Source: Eremothecium cymbalariae DBVPG#7215 (lineage: Eukaryota > Ascomycota > Saccharomycetes > Saccharomycetales > Saccharomycetaceae). From it: 64,000 nt of DNA. Below are positions 48,849 through 58,134 of the stretch, in pieces. Both the position numbers and the translations under genes were made by a program. The stretch lies in contig NC_016453.1 of the NCBI RefSeq assembly GCF_000235365.1, forward strand, positions 310,001 through 374,000, read 5' to 3'. The first letter of the stretch is position 1. Each line of letters begins with the position of its first letter. The notes beneath the pieces were generated by a model. The model ran no database searches, was not told the DNA's origin, and worked only from the letters and a program-made list of their open reading frames with translations.

Positions 48849-49364
48849 TCATTTTGACAGGGACATAATAGCATTTACAATGTCAGAATTGTGCTCTCTC
48901 AAGGCCTTTACCGCCTTATCCCTAGACACATTCGCCTGTTGCATAACCAACTCAATATCTGCAACATCCAACCCAGATTCATCGACTTGGCCAACGTCTT
49001 CTTCTTCAGTACCAGCGGCAGCAGAAGCAGATGGCTCTTGAGATTCAGAAGCAGCAGCAGCAGCTACCATGTCCGCTTGAATCGACTGTGGATCCTTAGA
49101 AGCAGTAGCAGCTTGTTGTTGAGCTCTGGCCAATCTACGGGTGAAATCGTCAACCTTTGCCTCACCAAAAACAACATAGTTACCACCGTGAGACTTGTAA
49201 ACTTCAGGCTTTTCAATTGCGAAGATTTGGTTGTTCTTCTTTCTGAAAGTGACTCTACTAATATCTGGAATCTGCTTCAAACCCAACTTTTGGATAATTT
49301 CCCTTGCTTTTCTCTCATTTCTGTTAAGAATAGAAATCTTGGAATCTTCTGCAATTTCTGACAT
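48849..49364 (-). CDS. EGD2: EGD2, alpha subunit of the nascent polypeptide-associated complex
   Basis: This predicts 171 residues (174 in S. cerevisiae). The NAC domain is at 16-80 (KLGLKQIPDISRVTFRKKNN, PEVYKSHGGNYVVFGEAKV), then an Ala/Gln-rich linker and a C-terminal UBA domain (IELVMQQANVSRDKAVKALR). With Egd1 it binds ribosomes and shields emerging chains. It adjoins tRNA-Phe, where the conserved block ends. Confidence 0.97.
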   Translation of the reverse strand: MSEIAEDSKISILNRNERKAREIIQKLGLKQIPDISRVTFRKKNNQIFAIEKPEVYKSHGGNYVVFGEAKVDDFTRRLARAQQQAATASKDPQSIQADMVAAAAASESQEPSASAAAGTEEEDVGQVDESGLDVADIELVMQQANVSRDKAVKALREHNSDIVNAIMSLSK

Positions 49365-49538
49365 ATTTACTAAACTATTGTATACCGTTGATACTGATGG
49401 ATCTCCTAGAAGCTATTTCCAGTAGAACTGACCTTAATCTAGAAAGGATTTGCCCAGCTTTCTTGAATTAAGATGGTGGTGGAAAAGTTTTTCAAAAAAG
49501 TTGAAAAACTAAAGAGCGACTTTTCAAAAAAAAGTCTA

Positions 49539-49631
49539 TGCGAATTCTGTGGATCGAACACAGGACCTCCAGATTACAGGTTACTCGAAAGTGACTTCAG
49601 TCTGGCGCTCTCCCAACTGAGCTAAATCCGC
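49539..49631 (-). tRNA. tRNA-Phe (GAA) with 20-nt intron
   Basis: Exons are 49631-49595 and 49574-49539, joined to a 73-nt mature tRNA that is essentially the yeast tRNA-Phe (GCGGATTTAGCTCAG start, GAA anticodon, AATTCGCA end). The intron at 49594-49575 sits one base 3' of the anticodon, the universal position. A T-run follows on the coding strand (49533-49526). Confidence 0.98.
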
Positions 49632-49689
49632 CAAATCGTAAACGTTCGAAAAACTTGCAAAATATATTCCAGCCGTCAACCGTCGTGTG

Positions 49690-50107
49690 TGTCGTAAAAT
49701 CAAAAGAGCATCCCGATAGTTATGATAGTCAGGCTAAGGAGCATGTTGATAGTCACGATAACAAGACAAAGAAGCAGCGAATCAGAGTCGTTAGGAGACT
49801 ATGAAGATGATAACCATTGTATAACAGCGAATCAGAGTTGTTAGAAGTGTCAAGATAACCACTGAGCTGTTATCGGCTAGGAATCTGCATAGCAAGTAAG
49901 CAAGAGAGCTTAAGTAGGACAACAGAAACTATATAAGAAGACCCAAACTAGCTAGATTAGATTAGATATAGGTCCAGCTAGATCCCCAGAGGGTAGTTGA
50001 GCCAGATCAGAGACTATATAAACAGTAACTGATCATCAACCTAAGTATTAGCTGGCACGTGACGAGAAGTTCAAGCTAGCACGTGACCCCAACTAGTGGC
50101 CTCGACA
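49690..50107 (+). mobile_element. 5' LTR of Ty3/gypsy element, 418 bp
   Basis: It starts TGTCGTAAAATCAAAAG and ends GGCCTCGACA, with inverted TGTCG/CGACA ends. It begins 58 bp upstream of tRNA-Phe, U3 end facing the tRNA. Against the LTR at 55051 it carries a 48-bp tandem duplication around AGCGAATCAGAG (about 49776-49850). The last 110 bp look identical in the two. Confidence 0.93.
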
Positions 50108-50109
50108 TT

Positions 50110-50126
50110 TGGTAGCGTCGCTCTGG
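50110..50126 (+). other. Primer-binding site for initiator tRNA-Met
   Basis: TGGTAGCGTCGCTCTGG begins 2 bp after the LTR. Its first 14 bases match the complement of the 3' end of initiator tRNA-Met (…CGGCGCTACCA) with one mismatch. Ty3 uses the same primer. Confidence 0.8.
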
Positions 50127-50151
50127 TTTAAGTTTGAGATTAAGAACAACC

Positions 50152-53100
50152 ATGGAAAGAGGCATTCCGTCGTTTACGGCCCCTCAGAATAGGACGACGG
50201 TGGAGTCGGTTCCCCCTGCGGATACCACGCGTACTTCTCCAGGTACCTACCGCCCTATGTTATTTCGAGACGAGGTATTCACCGGCACAAATGAGACTAC
50301 CTTAGGCACCATCCTCATTAATGTTAAGTTAGCAGCAAGGCGGGCTTCACCTCCATGGGATGATGAAGATAGGACCCAATACCTCTTGGATCACTTAGGT
50401 GCTCAGGCCAAACGTACTACTGCAACGTACTTTTTACGAATCGAAGAAGAAGAGGGGACACCTCCAACGTTTGGGGAACTGGTGGCGTACTTGTCCCGTG
50501 TTTTTGAGCAGATCGTGACACCAGAGCAGAAGATCAATGACCTTCTTGATTACACACGTGCCCGATCAACATCCTTCGATCGCTATGTTATGGGATTCCA
50601 GAGGAGAGTCGAAGAACTCCCCTCGGCCATTCATAGGTCACCAGGAGACAAATTCTTTGTCTCAATCTTCAGACAGGGTCTCTCATCGGAAGCGAGAGAC
50701 TTGTGGACAGCATGCCCTAGGTTACCCACGACTTGGAAAGCAGTCGCGGAATTGATCCGGGAACACCCAGGGGTAGTTCAGTCAATGGATAGGCCAGAGG
50801 AACGCACGAAATCCTCTGCACGGAATCCAATGGGAAAGAGTAATAAGGCATTGCCTGGTAGGGAACAGGGAGGAGGAATGGCGAGTAACAAGGGAGCCTC
50901 GTTAGTATGTTACGCTTGTGGAGAAGAAGGGCACATTGCTCGAAGATGCCCTCACCAGAGACAGAGTTTAGTTCAACTAAAGGATCGGAATGATATTGAA
51001 GGATTAGTTCAATCGTTAAAGAACCTTCATATATCAGATAACCCAGTAGCACCAGTAAGGAGTGGATATTCTTATTATTACGACCATAAAAATTACACCA
51101 ATAAGAAGATAAAAATAGAGCCTGAAGTAACGGAATTACAGAAAGCAGTTAGACTTATGGAAGATGTAGTGATTACTACAGTAGACAAAGAATCACAAAA
51201 TAAAGTTAAAGTATTAGTGGATACAGGAGCGTATTTACCACTAGTAATCCAGCGATGTGTACGCAGGTTACAGATACCAACTTTTGAGTTGCCTGAAGAG
51301 CAATATCGTGGTATAAGCGGAGAAAGGATCTCAGCAAATAGAGGCGTGAAGTTGTGTTTACAGTATGAAGGTAAGACATACACGTTCGCGGCCTATATCA
51401 CTCCATTAGAGTTGGAGATAGACGTAATAGTAGGTACTACAACCATGGGGTTGCTACCAGAGTTCTTACAGATAGTAACTCGACATTTAGCTGACGCAAG
51501 TCGCAGACTACGTGCTACAGAGAACGCCGTAGAAATGACAGAAGTTAAGGGTCATAGGGATGACTTAAAGAGAAAGTCTATGCGTGAAGGATCACAGAAG
51601 ACAGAATCAACTGAGGCCAAGTGTGATTCCAATGATGAAGCCATAGCCTCGAACTACGAGAGTTCGACAGAAGGTTCCGAGATATGGGATGAGATGGTTA
51701 GTGAGTCGGATACTCAGACCTCCCATGAAGGCACGCCGATACCACCAGTAATGGAACTGGAGGGAACAAAAGGAAGATCGGTGAGGAACAAACAAGAAGA
51801 GAATAGTAAGACACCTACAAGGAATAAGGTGGAGACAGACCTAAGGGAACAACAGATAAGTTCTAGGTTACAAAGCCATGAAGATTGGATATGCCACATG
51901 GTAAGCAAGCCCGATAAGACAGGGAATGAAGATAAAGGTTCGGAAGAGTCGAACTTACCTGATGGTCTACAGGAGAAATATAAGGACACGGTTACTAATG
52001 TATTGAATAGCGATAACATTGTGAAGAGAACGGTCTATCATGAGATTGAGCTCGTCAAGGGAACGAGAGTACCGAAATTACAACCGTATAGACAAACAGC
52101 AAAAGAGAAAGAGATAACACGTAAAATCGTTGCTGAGCTATTAGAGCAAGGATTCATTGTACCTTCAAAAGCACCAGGAAGCTCTCCTGTGGTGTTAGTA
52201 AAGAAGAAGGACAATAGTTACAGATTATGTGTGGATTATAGGGAATTGAATAAGATCACCGTCAGTGACCCGTTTCCCTTACCCAGAATTGAAGAGATGC
52301 TAGCATGTATAGGAGATGCAAAAGTGTTTAGCACTCTCGACCTCCATAGCGGATATCACCAGATCCCAATGAGAAAAGAAGACAGAGCAAAGACAGCGTT
52401 TGTAACATCGGAAGGAAAGTATGAGTACTTGGTAATGCCATTCGGATTAATGAATGCCCCCAGCACGTTTGCTAGGTACATGTCAGAAATATTTAGAGGA
52501 CTGCGTTTTGTAGCAGTCTACTTGGGTGATTTATTAGTTTACTCTTTGAATGAACAAGAACACATATATCACCTAGCTGTGGTATTAGGGAAGTTGAAGG
52601 AACATGGATTGATAGCTGAGAAGAAGAAATGTCGTTTCCATGTGAACAAGGTTGAATTTCTAGGATACGAAGTCAGTGATAAGGGAATTAGACCCCTCAG
52701 TCACAAATGTGAAGCCATTAAATTATTGAAGATGCCACAGACTGTGAAACAAGCACAAAGGTTTTTAGGATTAGTGAACTATTATCGTAGGTTCATTCCT
52801 AATTGTTCGTTGATCACTCGACCGTTACAGAGATTCATTGCAGGAAAAGAGAAGTGGACAAAACGCCACACGGAAGCAGTGAAACATACGAAAACGTTAT
52901 TGTCGAGCGAACCAATTCTAGTCAAATTCAAGACACAGGATTTAAATGCGAATTATGTTTTGACTACAGATGCTTCTAAAGAAGGAGTAGGAGCAGTGTT
53001 GGAAGAAGTGGATGAAAAAGGTAAGGTTTTAGGAGTAGTTGAATACTTCTCGAAGTCGTTTAATGACGTACAGTCGCGATACCCAGCCGGAGAATTAGAA

Positions 53101-54384
53101 TTATTAGGTATCATGGAAGCTTTACGCCATTTCAAATATCTTTTACATGGCAGGAAATTTAAGATAAAGACTGACCATTTAGGACTGTTGACAACGCAGA
53201 ATAAAGGAGAACCACATCGTAGGGTAGCGAGGTGGCTGGATGAACTAGAAGAATATGATTTTACATTAAGTTATCTGAAAGGACCAGATAACGTAGTTGC
53301 GGATGTGTTATCAAGAGATGTAAGAAGAATCTATATGGTAGAAGAGGCAACCATTAGACCATCGTTATGGACAGAGGAATATAAAGCAGACCCATTTTCC
53401 ATCGCAGTATTAAAAACTTTGAAGAAGAAGTTTAAACCCAGAATGGAAGGGAACGACGTGAATATTGTAGCTAAATATATGGAAAAGATGAAGAAATCAG
53501 AGATATTCAGGAATAAGATGTCGTTCAAAGATGATGTGATCTATTATGAGAATAGGATCATAGTACCACGAAGTAAAGTACAAGAGGTGTTAAACATTTA
53601 CCATGACCACTTCTTGACAGGAGGACACTTTGGGATTGAAGCAACTTATAATAAAATTGCGCTTTACTACTATTGGCCAAAGATGTCTAGAGATGTGAAA
53701 GAATACGTGAGAACATGTACAGACTGTCAGATTCGGAAACATCACCGACCAAACAGCCAAGGTAAGATTATGCCTTTGCCGCAAGCAACAGGTCGTTGGA
53801 AGGAATTAAGTATGGATTTCTTAACAGGAATACCAGAATCAGTAGGAGGAAATGATATGATATTAGTGGTGGTGGATCGTTTTTCGAAGTATGCATGGTT
53901 TATACCTTGTAAGAAGACGATTACAGGAGAACAGGTGTTTCAGTTATTGGCAGGTAACATCTTCAGTCACAAAGGAGTTCCAGACACGCTTGTAAGCGAT
54001 CGAGACATACGTTTCGAAGGGAAGAAATACCAAGAACTAACGAAAGGCTTAGGAATTAAGTTGTTACGTTCGACAGCAGGCCATCCGCAGACCGATGGAC
54101 AGACAGAACGGGTAATGCAACCGTTAACAAGACTGTTAAAACAGTATGCACAATCACCAAATTGGGATACGCATCTATGGCACGTACAAATAGCGTACAA
54201 CAATGCGTATAATCAGGCTATTAAGGATATGCCAGCAAGAGTTGCAAATGGCTATTTAATCATTGATCCATGTGTAGATGCCAGAGCAGATAGTGGAAAT
54301 CAGAATTTAGAACCAGATCAATTGGCAAAATTATTGGAAGTAATGAACGCTAGAATTAAAGACCAATTAGAAGAAAATCTATAA
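50152..54384 (+). CDS. Ty3/gypsy Gag-Pol in one frame, reverse transcriptase active site altered
   Basis: This predicts 1410 residues from the ATG at 50152. Order: Gag; a CCHC knuckle (CYACGEEGHIARRCP, near 257); protease with VLVDTGA near 357; reverse transcriptase near 630-830; RNase H (TTDASKEGVGAVL, GELELLGI, KTDHLGL, NVVADVLSRD); and integrase with an HHCC finger (ending CTDCQ) and the DDE residues in SMDFLTGIP, LVSDRDIRF and TDGQTERV. Gag and Pol share one frame, unlike Ty3, which needs a +1 shift. The polymerase box reads YLGDLLVY where YxDD is expected. The frame stops at 54384 before the integrase C-terminus, which continues in two other frames. The copy is probably inactive. Confidence 0.92.
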   Translation: MERGIPSFTAPQNRTTVESVPPADTTRTSPGTYRPMLFRDEVFTGTNETTLGTILINVKLAARRASPPWDDEDRTQYLLDHLGAQAKRTTATYFLRIEEEEGTPPTFGELVAYLSRVFEQIVTPEQKINDLLDYTRARSTSFDRYVMGFQRRVEELPSAIHRSPGDKFFVSIFRQGLSSEARDLWTACPRLPTTWKAVAELIREHPGVVQSMDRPEERTKSSARNPMGKSNKALPGREQGGGMASNKGASLVCYACGEEGHIARRCPHQRQSLVQLKDRNDIEGLVQSLKNLHISDNPVAPVRSGYSYYYDHKNYTNKKIKIEPEVTELQKAVRLMEDVVITTVDKESQNKVKVLVDTGAYLPLVIQRCVRRLQIPTFELPEEQYRGISGERISANRGVKLCLQYEGKTYTFAAYITPLELEIDVIVGTTTMGLLPEFLQIVTRHLADASRRLRATENAVEMTEVKGHRDDLKRKSMREGSQKTESTEAKCDSNDEAIASNYESSTEGSEIWDEMVSESDTQTSHEGTPIPPVMELEGTKGRSVRNKQEENSKTPTRNKVETDLREQQISSRLQSHEDWICHMVSKPDKTGNEDKGSEESNLPDGLQEKYKDTVTNVLNSDNIVKRTVYHEIELVKGTRVPKLQPYRQTAKEKEITRKIVAELLEQGFIVPSKAPGSSPVVLVKKKDNSYRLCVDYRELNKITVSDPFPLPRIEEMLACIGDAKVFSTLDLHSGYHQIPMRKEDRAKTAFVTSEGKYEYLVMPFGLMNAPSTFARYMSEIFRGLRFVAVYLGDLLVYSLNEQEHIYHLAVVLGKLKEHGLIAEKKKCRFHVNKVEFLGYEVSDKGIRPLSHKCEAIKLLKMPQTVKQAQRFLGLVNYYRRFIPNCSLITRPLQRFIAGKEKWTKRHTEAVKHTKTLLSSEPILVKFKTQDLNANYVLTTDASKEGVGAVLEEVDEKGKVLGVVEYFSKSFNDVQSRYPAGELELLGIMEALRHFKYLLHGRKFKIKTDHLGLLTTQNKGEPHRRVARWLDELEEYDFTLSYLKGPDNVVADVLSRDVRRIYMVEEATIRPSLWTEEYKADPFSIAVLKTLKKKFKPRMEGNDVNIVAKYMEKMKKSEIFRNKMSFKDDVIYYENRIIVPRSKVQEVLNIYHDHFLTGGHFGIEATYNKIALYYYWPKMSRDVKEYVRTCTDCQIRKHHRPNSQGKIMPLPQATGRWKELSMDFLTGIPESVGGNDMILVVVDRFSKYAWFIPCKKTITGEQVFQLLAGNIFSHKGVPDTLVSDRDIRFEGKKYQELTKGLGIKLLRSTAGHPQTDGQTERVMQPLTRLLKQYAQSPNWDTHLWHVQIAYNNAYNQAIKDMPARVANGYLIIDPCVDARADSGNQNLEPDQLAKLLEVMNARIKDQLEENL

Positions 54385-54386
54385 GA

Positions 54387-54665
54387 ATGGAAGTCGACAA
54401 GAATGACAGACGTAGAGAAGTCACATTCGAACCAGGAGAATTAGTGTTGGTATTAAAGAAGAGAATCAATGAGGACAAACTATACCAAAAATTAGCGTCA
54501 GAATACGAAGGATCCTATAAAGTGATCAGGAAGATTAACGATAATGCGTATGAGATTGACTTACCTCCGCATATCTCAGCACATAAGGTCATTAACGTAC
54601 AATATCTGAAGAAGTATTATCTCAGGAGTAAACACTATACAAACAACCACCCGATAGCAGATTAG
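54387..54665 (+). pseudogene. Integrase C-terminal fragment (GPY/F-type module)
   Basis: This frame continues Pol after the 54384 stop, one frame back, and reads DKNDRRREVTFEPGELVLVL, the usual module between integrase and chromodomain. A single missing base near 54380 explains the break. Confidence 0.8.
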
Positions 54666-54667
54666 AA

Positions 54668-54859
54668 GCTAGAGATCGAGTGAATGAGATTACAGCGATT
54701 CAGAGCTATGACGAGGAAAATGACATGTATGAATGTCGATTAGATCAAGTACATCCCGGAATACTCGTAAGATTCTGGACCGAAGATTTAGAACTGTTAC
54801 CTCCTAGACGACGTAATGAACTACTAGAACAGTTCCATACTAGCTATCACACTCCTTAA
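54668..54859 (+). pseudogene. Pol C-terminal tail fragment (chromodomain-like position)
   Basis: A further shift of one base back gives 63 codons with YDEENDMYECRLDQVHPGIL, typical of the charged tail after the GPY/F module. A stop follows at 54857-54859. The last part overlaps, in antisense, the inverted gag fragment. Confidence 0.65.
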
Positions 54860-55006
54860 AGTGGTGCCATTGGTTCCTGTGAAGACTTCTTCGTCTCGCA
54901 ACCCATGCTGACACACAGGACCTGAACTTGGGACGAACTTGCTAAGAGATGGTGGTCCCATCGTACTCATCGGAGCGGTTCCATAGGATGGATCGCTTCT
55001 TTCCAT
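54824..55006 (-). pseudogene. Inverted 5' gag fragment of a second element
   Basis: From an ATG at 55006 the frame reads MERSDPSYGTAP and later DEEVFTGTNGTTL, matching the start of the plus-strand Gag (MERGIPSF, RDEVFTGTNETTL) but clearly diverged. It stops after about 60 codons, where it runs into the 3' end of the other copy. Confidence 0.82.
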
Positions 55007-55031
55007 GATTATTCTTAATCTCAAACTTAAA

Positions 55032-55048
55032 CCAGAGCGACGCTACCA
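55032..55048 (-). other. Second primer-binding site (inverted copy)
   Basis: The reverse complement of the same 17-base initiator tRNA-Met site lies between the inverted gag start and its LTR, confirming that this is a true 5' end. Confidence 0.8.
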
Positions 55049-55050
55049 AA

Positions 55051-55420
55051 TGTCGAGGCCACTAGTTGGGGTCACGTGCTAGCTTGAACTTCTCGTCACG
55101 TGCCAGCTAATACTTAGGTTGATGATCAGTTACTGTTTATATAGTCTCTGATCTGGCTCAACTACCCTCTAGGGTTCTAGCTGGACCTAGCATCTAATCT
55201 AATCTAATCTAGCTAGTTTGGTCTTATATAGTTTCTGTTGTCCTACTTAAGCTCTCTTACTTAATTGCTATGCAGATTCCTAGCCGATAACAGCTCAATG
55301 GTTATCTTGACACTTCTAACGACTCTGATTCGCTGCTTCTTTGTCTTGTTATCGTGACTATCAAGATGCTTCTTAGTCTGATCATCATAACTGCCGAGAT
55401 GCTCTTTTGGTTTTACGACA
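55051..55420 (-). mobile_element. LTR of the inverted element end, 370 bp
   Basis: On the minus strand it starts TGTCGTAAAACCAAAAGAGC and ends GGCCTCGACA. It is very similar to the LTR at 49690 apart from the missing 48-bp duplication. The 5 bases after it (GTGTT) resemble the 5 before the left LTR (GTGTG). Confidence 0.92.
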
Positions 55421-55426
55421 GTGTTT

Positions 55427-55754
55427 TGTCGTAAAACCAAGAGAAGCTAGTACACAGCGATAACCAAGCTAAGAAGCAGCGTATCAGAGCTGTCAGACGC
55501 ATAAGAAGCTGATAGTCACTGTGAGGATGCCAGTATGAAACCTACAATCGTGTGTGTCAGTATGAAACCACCGATGACTGCTTTAAGTAAGCCCAGGTAG
55601 GACAACAGAAAGTATATAAGGAGACCCAAGCTAGCTAGATTAGATTACATGCTAGGTCTGTAAGGTAATTGATCCGATTAAAGACTATATAAAAAGTAAC
55701 TGATACGCAGCAGAGCACTATCCAGCACGTGACTTACACCAGTCGCCTTCGTCA
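55427..55754 (+). mobile_element. Diverged solo LTR, 328 bp
   Basis: It starts TGTCGTAAAACCAAG, six bases after the previous LTR, and ends CCTTCGTCA. The end region (AGAGCACTATCCAGCACGTG) matches the solo LTR at 36766, not the other two. No primer-binding site or coding sequence follows. Confidence 0.8.
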
Positions 55755-56629
55755 TTGCTACAAGCTTAGCGCAATTATATGGCATCCATTGAGAGTAATC
55801 TACTAAGCTCCGAAACCATCGGAGGGCTACAATAAGCCGCCGCACCTGGATGCGTAATATGTATGACCCATCTTTTTTAAGTCGCAATCCGAAAACAGCG
55901 TTATATAGCCAGTCCAGCCCTGTCACGCCAGTTGCTTCTATATATATTCGGTAGCCAAAAGAACCACATGGTACATTCGACTCGTATGTACTTGGCGCAG
56001 CTAAGAGCCCCACGCATCGCACACCCACAGGTGTGCGATGCGGGCTGGGATCCCAAGTCACGTGCCATTTTGGTCCGGAGCCTCTTGTACAGGATGGGTC
56101 GCACAGAAAGCTTTCACCACCACATTATACTTTGTAACATCACACAAAAGAAGGCCAGGAACACGAAAGCAACAGCGACCAAAAGCCTGCTCCGTTCAGG
56201 ACCCTCTCCCGCCGCAGGAGTTGTGTCCCAGACGCAGTGTACAGTAGGTAAAATAAACAGTTCCTCTATACATACATATAGATATATAGAAAACAGAAAA
56301 ACAGGCTATATGATAAAGAAAAAACAATTTTAAAAGACAAAATAAAAGACGAGAGGATTGCTCACTTCTCCAGACAAGTGGTAGAACTATCAAAAACTCC
56401 CAGCCTGTCTGTCGACCAGGTCTTAGCAAAAAGTAGAAAAGATGTGGACGCACTTCCCGTCTTTTTTAGCCTCCAAAAATCAAGGTCCTTGTGAACTTCT
56501 CAATGGTACTGCGACTGCAGCCACAGCAAAATACATGAGGGCTAATGAAGAAATGAATGTTGTCGCTTTTTGTTATCACTATATCTCTTTTGTTGTAGTT
56601 GTAGTTGTAGTTGTGGTTGTTGCTGTTAT
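55755..56629. other. Non-coding stretch with a strong hairpin and a trinucleotide-like repeat
   Basis: There is no convincing gene. A 127-codon minus frame (55678-56061) runs into the LTR and lacks recognisable domains. The region holds the hairpin at 56006-56046 and, at about 56588-56630, a TTG/TAG-type simple repeat next to the PIR stop codon. Confidence 0.5.
56006..56046. repeat. GC-rich perfect hairpin
   Basis: The arms CGCATCGCACACC (56013-56025) and GGTGTGCGATGCG (56030-56042) are perfectly complementary around a CACA loop. AGCC/GGCT extends the stem past a 3-nt bulge. It is unusually GC-rich for this region and lies about 250 bp after a solo LTR. Confidence 0.85.
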
Positions 56630-57280
56630 CTAACATTGGGCCAAGTCGATAGCCTGCAACTTGATGGCAGAACACTGTTCAGCAATGTGCTCATCGTACA
56701 AATTGTAAAAGTTACCGGACAGACACCTGTAGAATACGTCGCTGTCACCGAGAGCCAAGTTACCTTCTGGGGTCAAAGACCAGCCCTTAGCAAAGATAGT
56801 ACCGGCTTGAGGAGGAGGACCGTCGAATTGGAACTGTCTGTTGGCCACAATCGAACCAATTCTGCCATGCGAGTCGTACAAAACACCGTCCTTCAAGGTG
56901 ATCTGCAAAGTACCGTCCTGCTTGCAGGCAACAGCACTAACAGAGGCCAAAGGAGCACAGCTGCTCGCAGACGAACCAACCGAACTCAACGTCGTGGTGC
57001 TTGGCGTTGGCGCAGGCGCCGCAGGCTCGTACGTCGCCTGGATCTGGCCGTCTCCAATCTGCGAAATCACAGACCTCTTGGCTGGAGGCGCCGCAGCAGA
57101 CGCACTGGACGTGGCCAGAGGAACGACACCGATACCAAAAGTACTTGCGTAATCAGTGGCACCACACTTGTACGTCGCCGTCGCCGACAACGACGTCCAG
57201 CTGGATGGATTCTCCTCCGCCGATACCAAAGTACCTGCCGACGCCAAAACTGATGATACTGCTAAACTCTTGAACTGCAT
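56630..57280 (-). CDS. CIS3: PIR-family cell wall protein, single repeat (CIS3-like)
   Basis: This predicts 216 residues: a signal peptide ending near TLVSAEENP, a pro-region, a Kex2 site PAKR followed by [17 protein letters not shown] (the only PIR repeat), a short linker and the four-cysteine domain ([36 protein letters not shown], ending DLAQC). A single repeat is the hallmark of Cis3/Pir4. In S. cerevisiae CIS3 (YJL158C) is next to FAR1, as here, which supports this name over the other PIR genes. It is a glucan-linked wall protein secreted through Kex2 processing. The DNA is more GC-rich than its surroundings, as expected of a highly expressed gene. Confidence 0.88.
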   Translation of the reverse strand: MQFKSLAVSSVLASAGTLVSAEENPSSWTSLSATATYKCGATDYASTFGIGVVPLATSSASAAAPPAKRSVISQIGDGQIQATYEPAAPAPTPSTTTLSSVGSSASSCAPLASVSAVACKQDGTLQITLKDGVLYDSHGRIGSIVANRQFQFDGPPPQAGTIFAKGWSLTPEGNLALGDSDVFYRCLSGNFYNLYDEHIAEQCSAIKLQAIDLAQC

Positions 57281-58134
57281 TTTTGTTTTTCCTTATGAGA
57301 TTTTTGGGTTTGTATTTATTTTTTAAAATCAACGAGCGTAACTGGATTGGATATAAAAGGCCCCAGACGTAATATGTGTAAACTTAAGTCGCACTGTCTC
57401 TTGTAAAAACCTGATCAACTGGGTCTCTCCCTGAAGCTTCCAATCAATATCTGTACTTATATATGCTCTTGTGCAGCAAAAAAGACAATCTTTACCAAAA
57501 GAAATACGTAGAAAAAGAAAGCATAATAGAATTTACTTTTGGGATGTACACGATGCACATTTTCGATGTTAATGCGCAATCAATCCTCCACCGACATACT
57601 GTCGCTTATATGCCTATGCGTATGTGTCCTCTGCTGGCTTTCTTTTTGTAACAGCAAGAGAGACAGAAGGGCGCAGAGACGCAGACCCGAAGGGAATCCG
57701 TAGTTACTTATTAGGTAATAAAAGTGTTATATTGGGATTTCTGTATTACATGGAGGTAATGTTTCGAGAGAAATGCTTCTTTTGTTCTGTGTTTGTGTAT
57801 GGACGTTCTTGGACGGAGGCGCAGAAAAGGCCTTAGAGCATGGGGGATTTTTCATTAATTTGGGCTAAGAGCAGGGCCGCAAGATGTTACTATATATAGA
57901 TATTAACGATTGTGGTATATGGAGTGATCGCGTTTCCTATTCCAGTGGAGAAGGGCCACTCAGGTTGGTGGAGGAAGGGTGGAGGAAGGCGTGGCAGTTG
58001 AGCAAGAGGCTTTGAAGGCCGGAGCGGAGTTCGTTTGTAAGGTGTCCAGATTTGGCGTGGAGAGAGGGCCAGGTGGTTGAGAGTGGTGGGTTTAATTGTG
58101 TTATACATTGAGATACGGCGATACAGGCGACGGG
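57281..58134. promoter_or_regulatory. CIS3 promoter and FAR1 3' flank
   Basis: This 854 bp has a minus-strand TATATAAG at 57463-57456, about 176 bp before the CIS3-like ATG, which fits a TATA box. One GCTGG is present near 57630. Several short frames exist without coding support. Confidence 0.45.

Noticed and set aside
55678..56061. 127-codon minus-strand frame after the solo LTR
   Set aside because: It starts in anonymous sequence, runs into the LTR and shows no recognisable domain.
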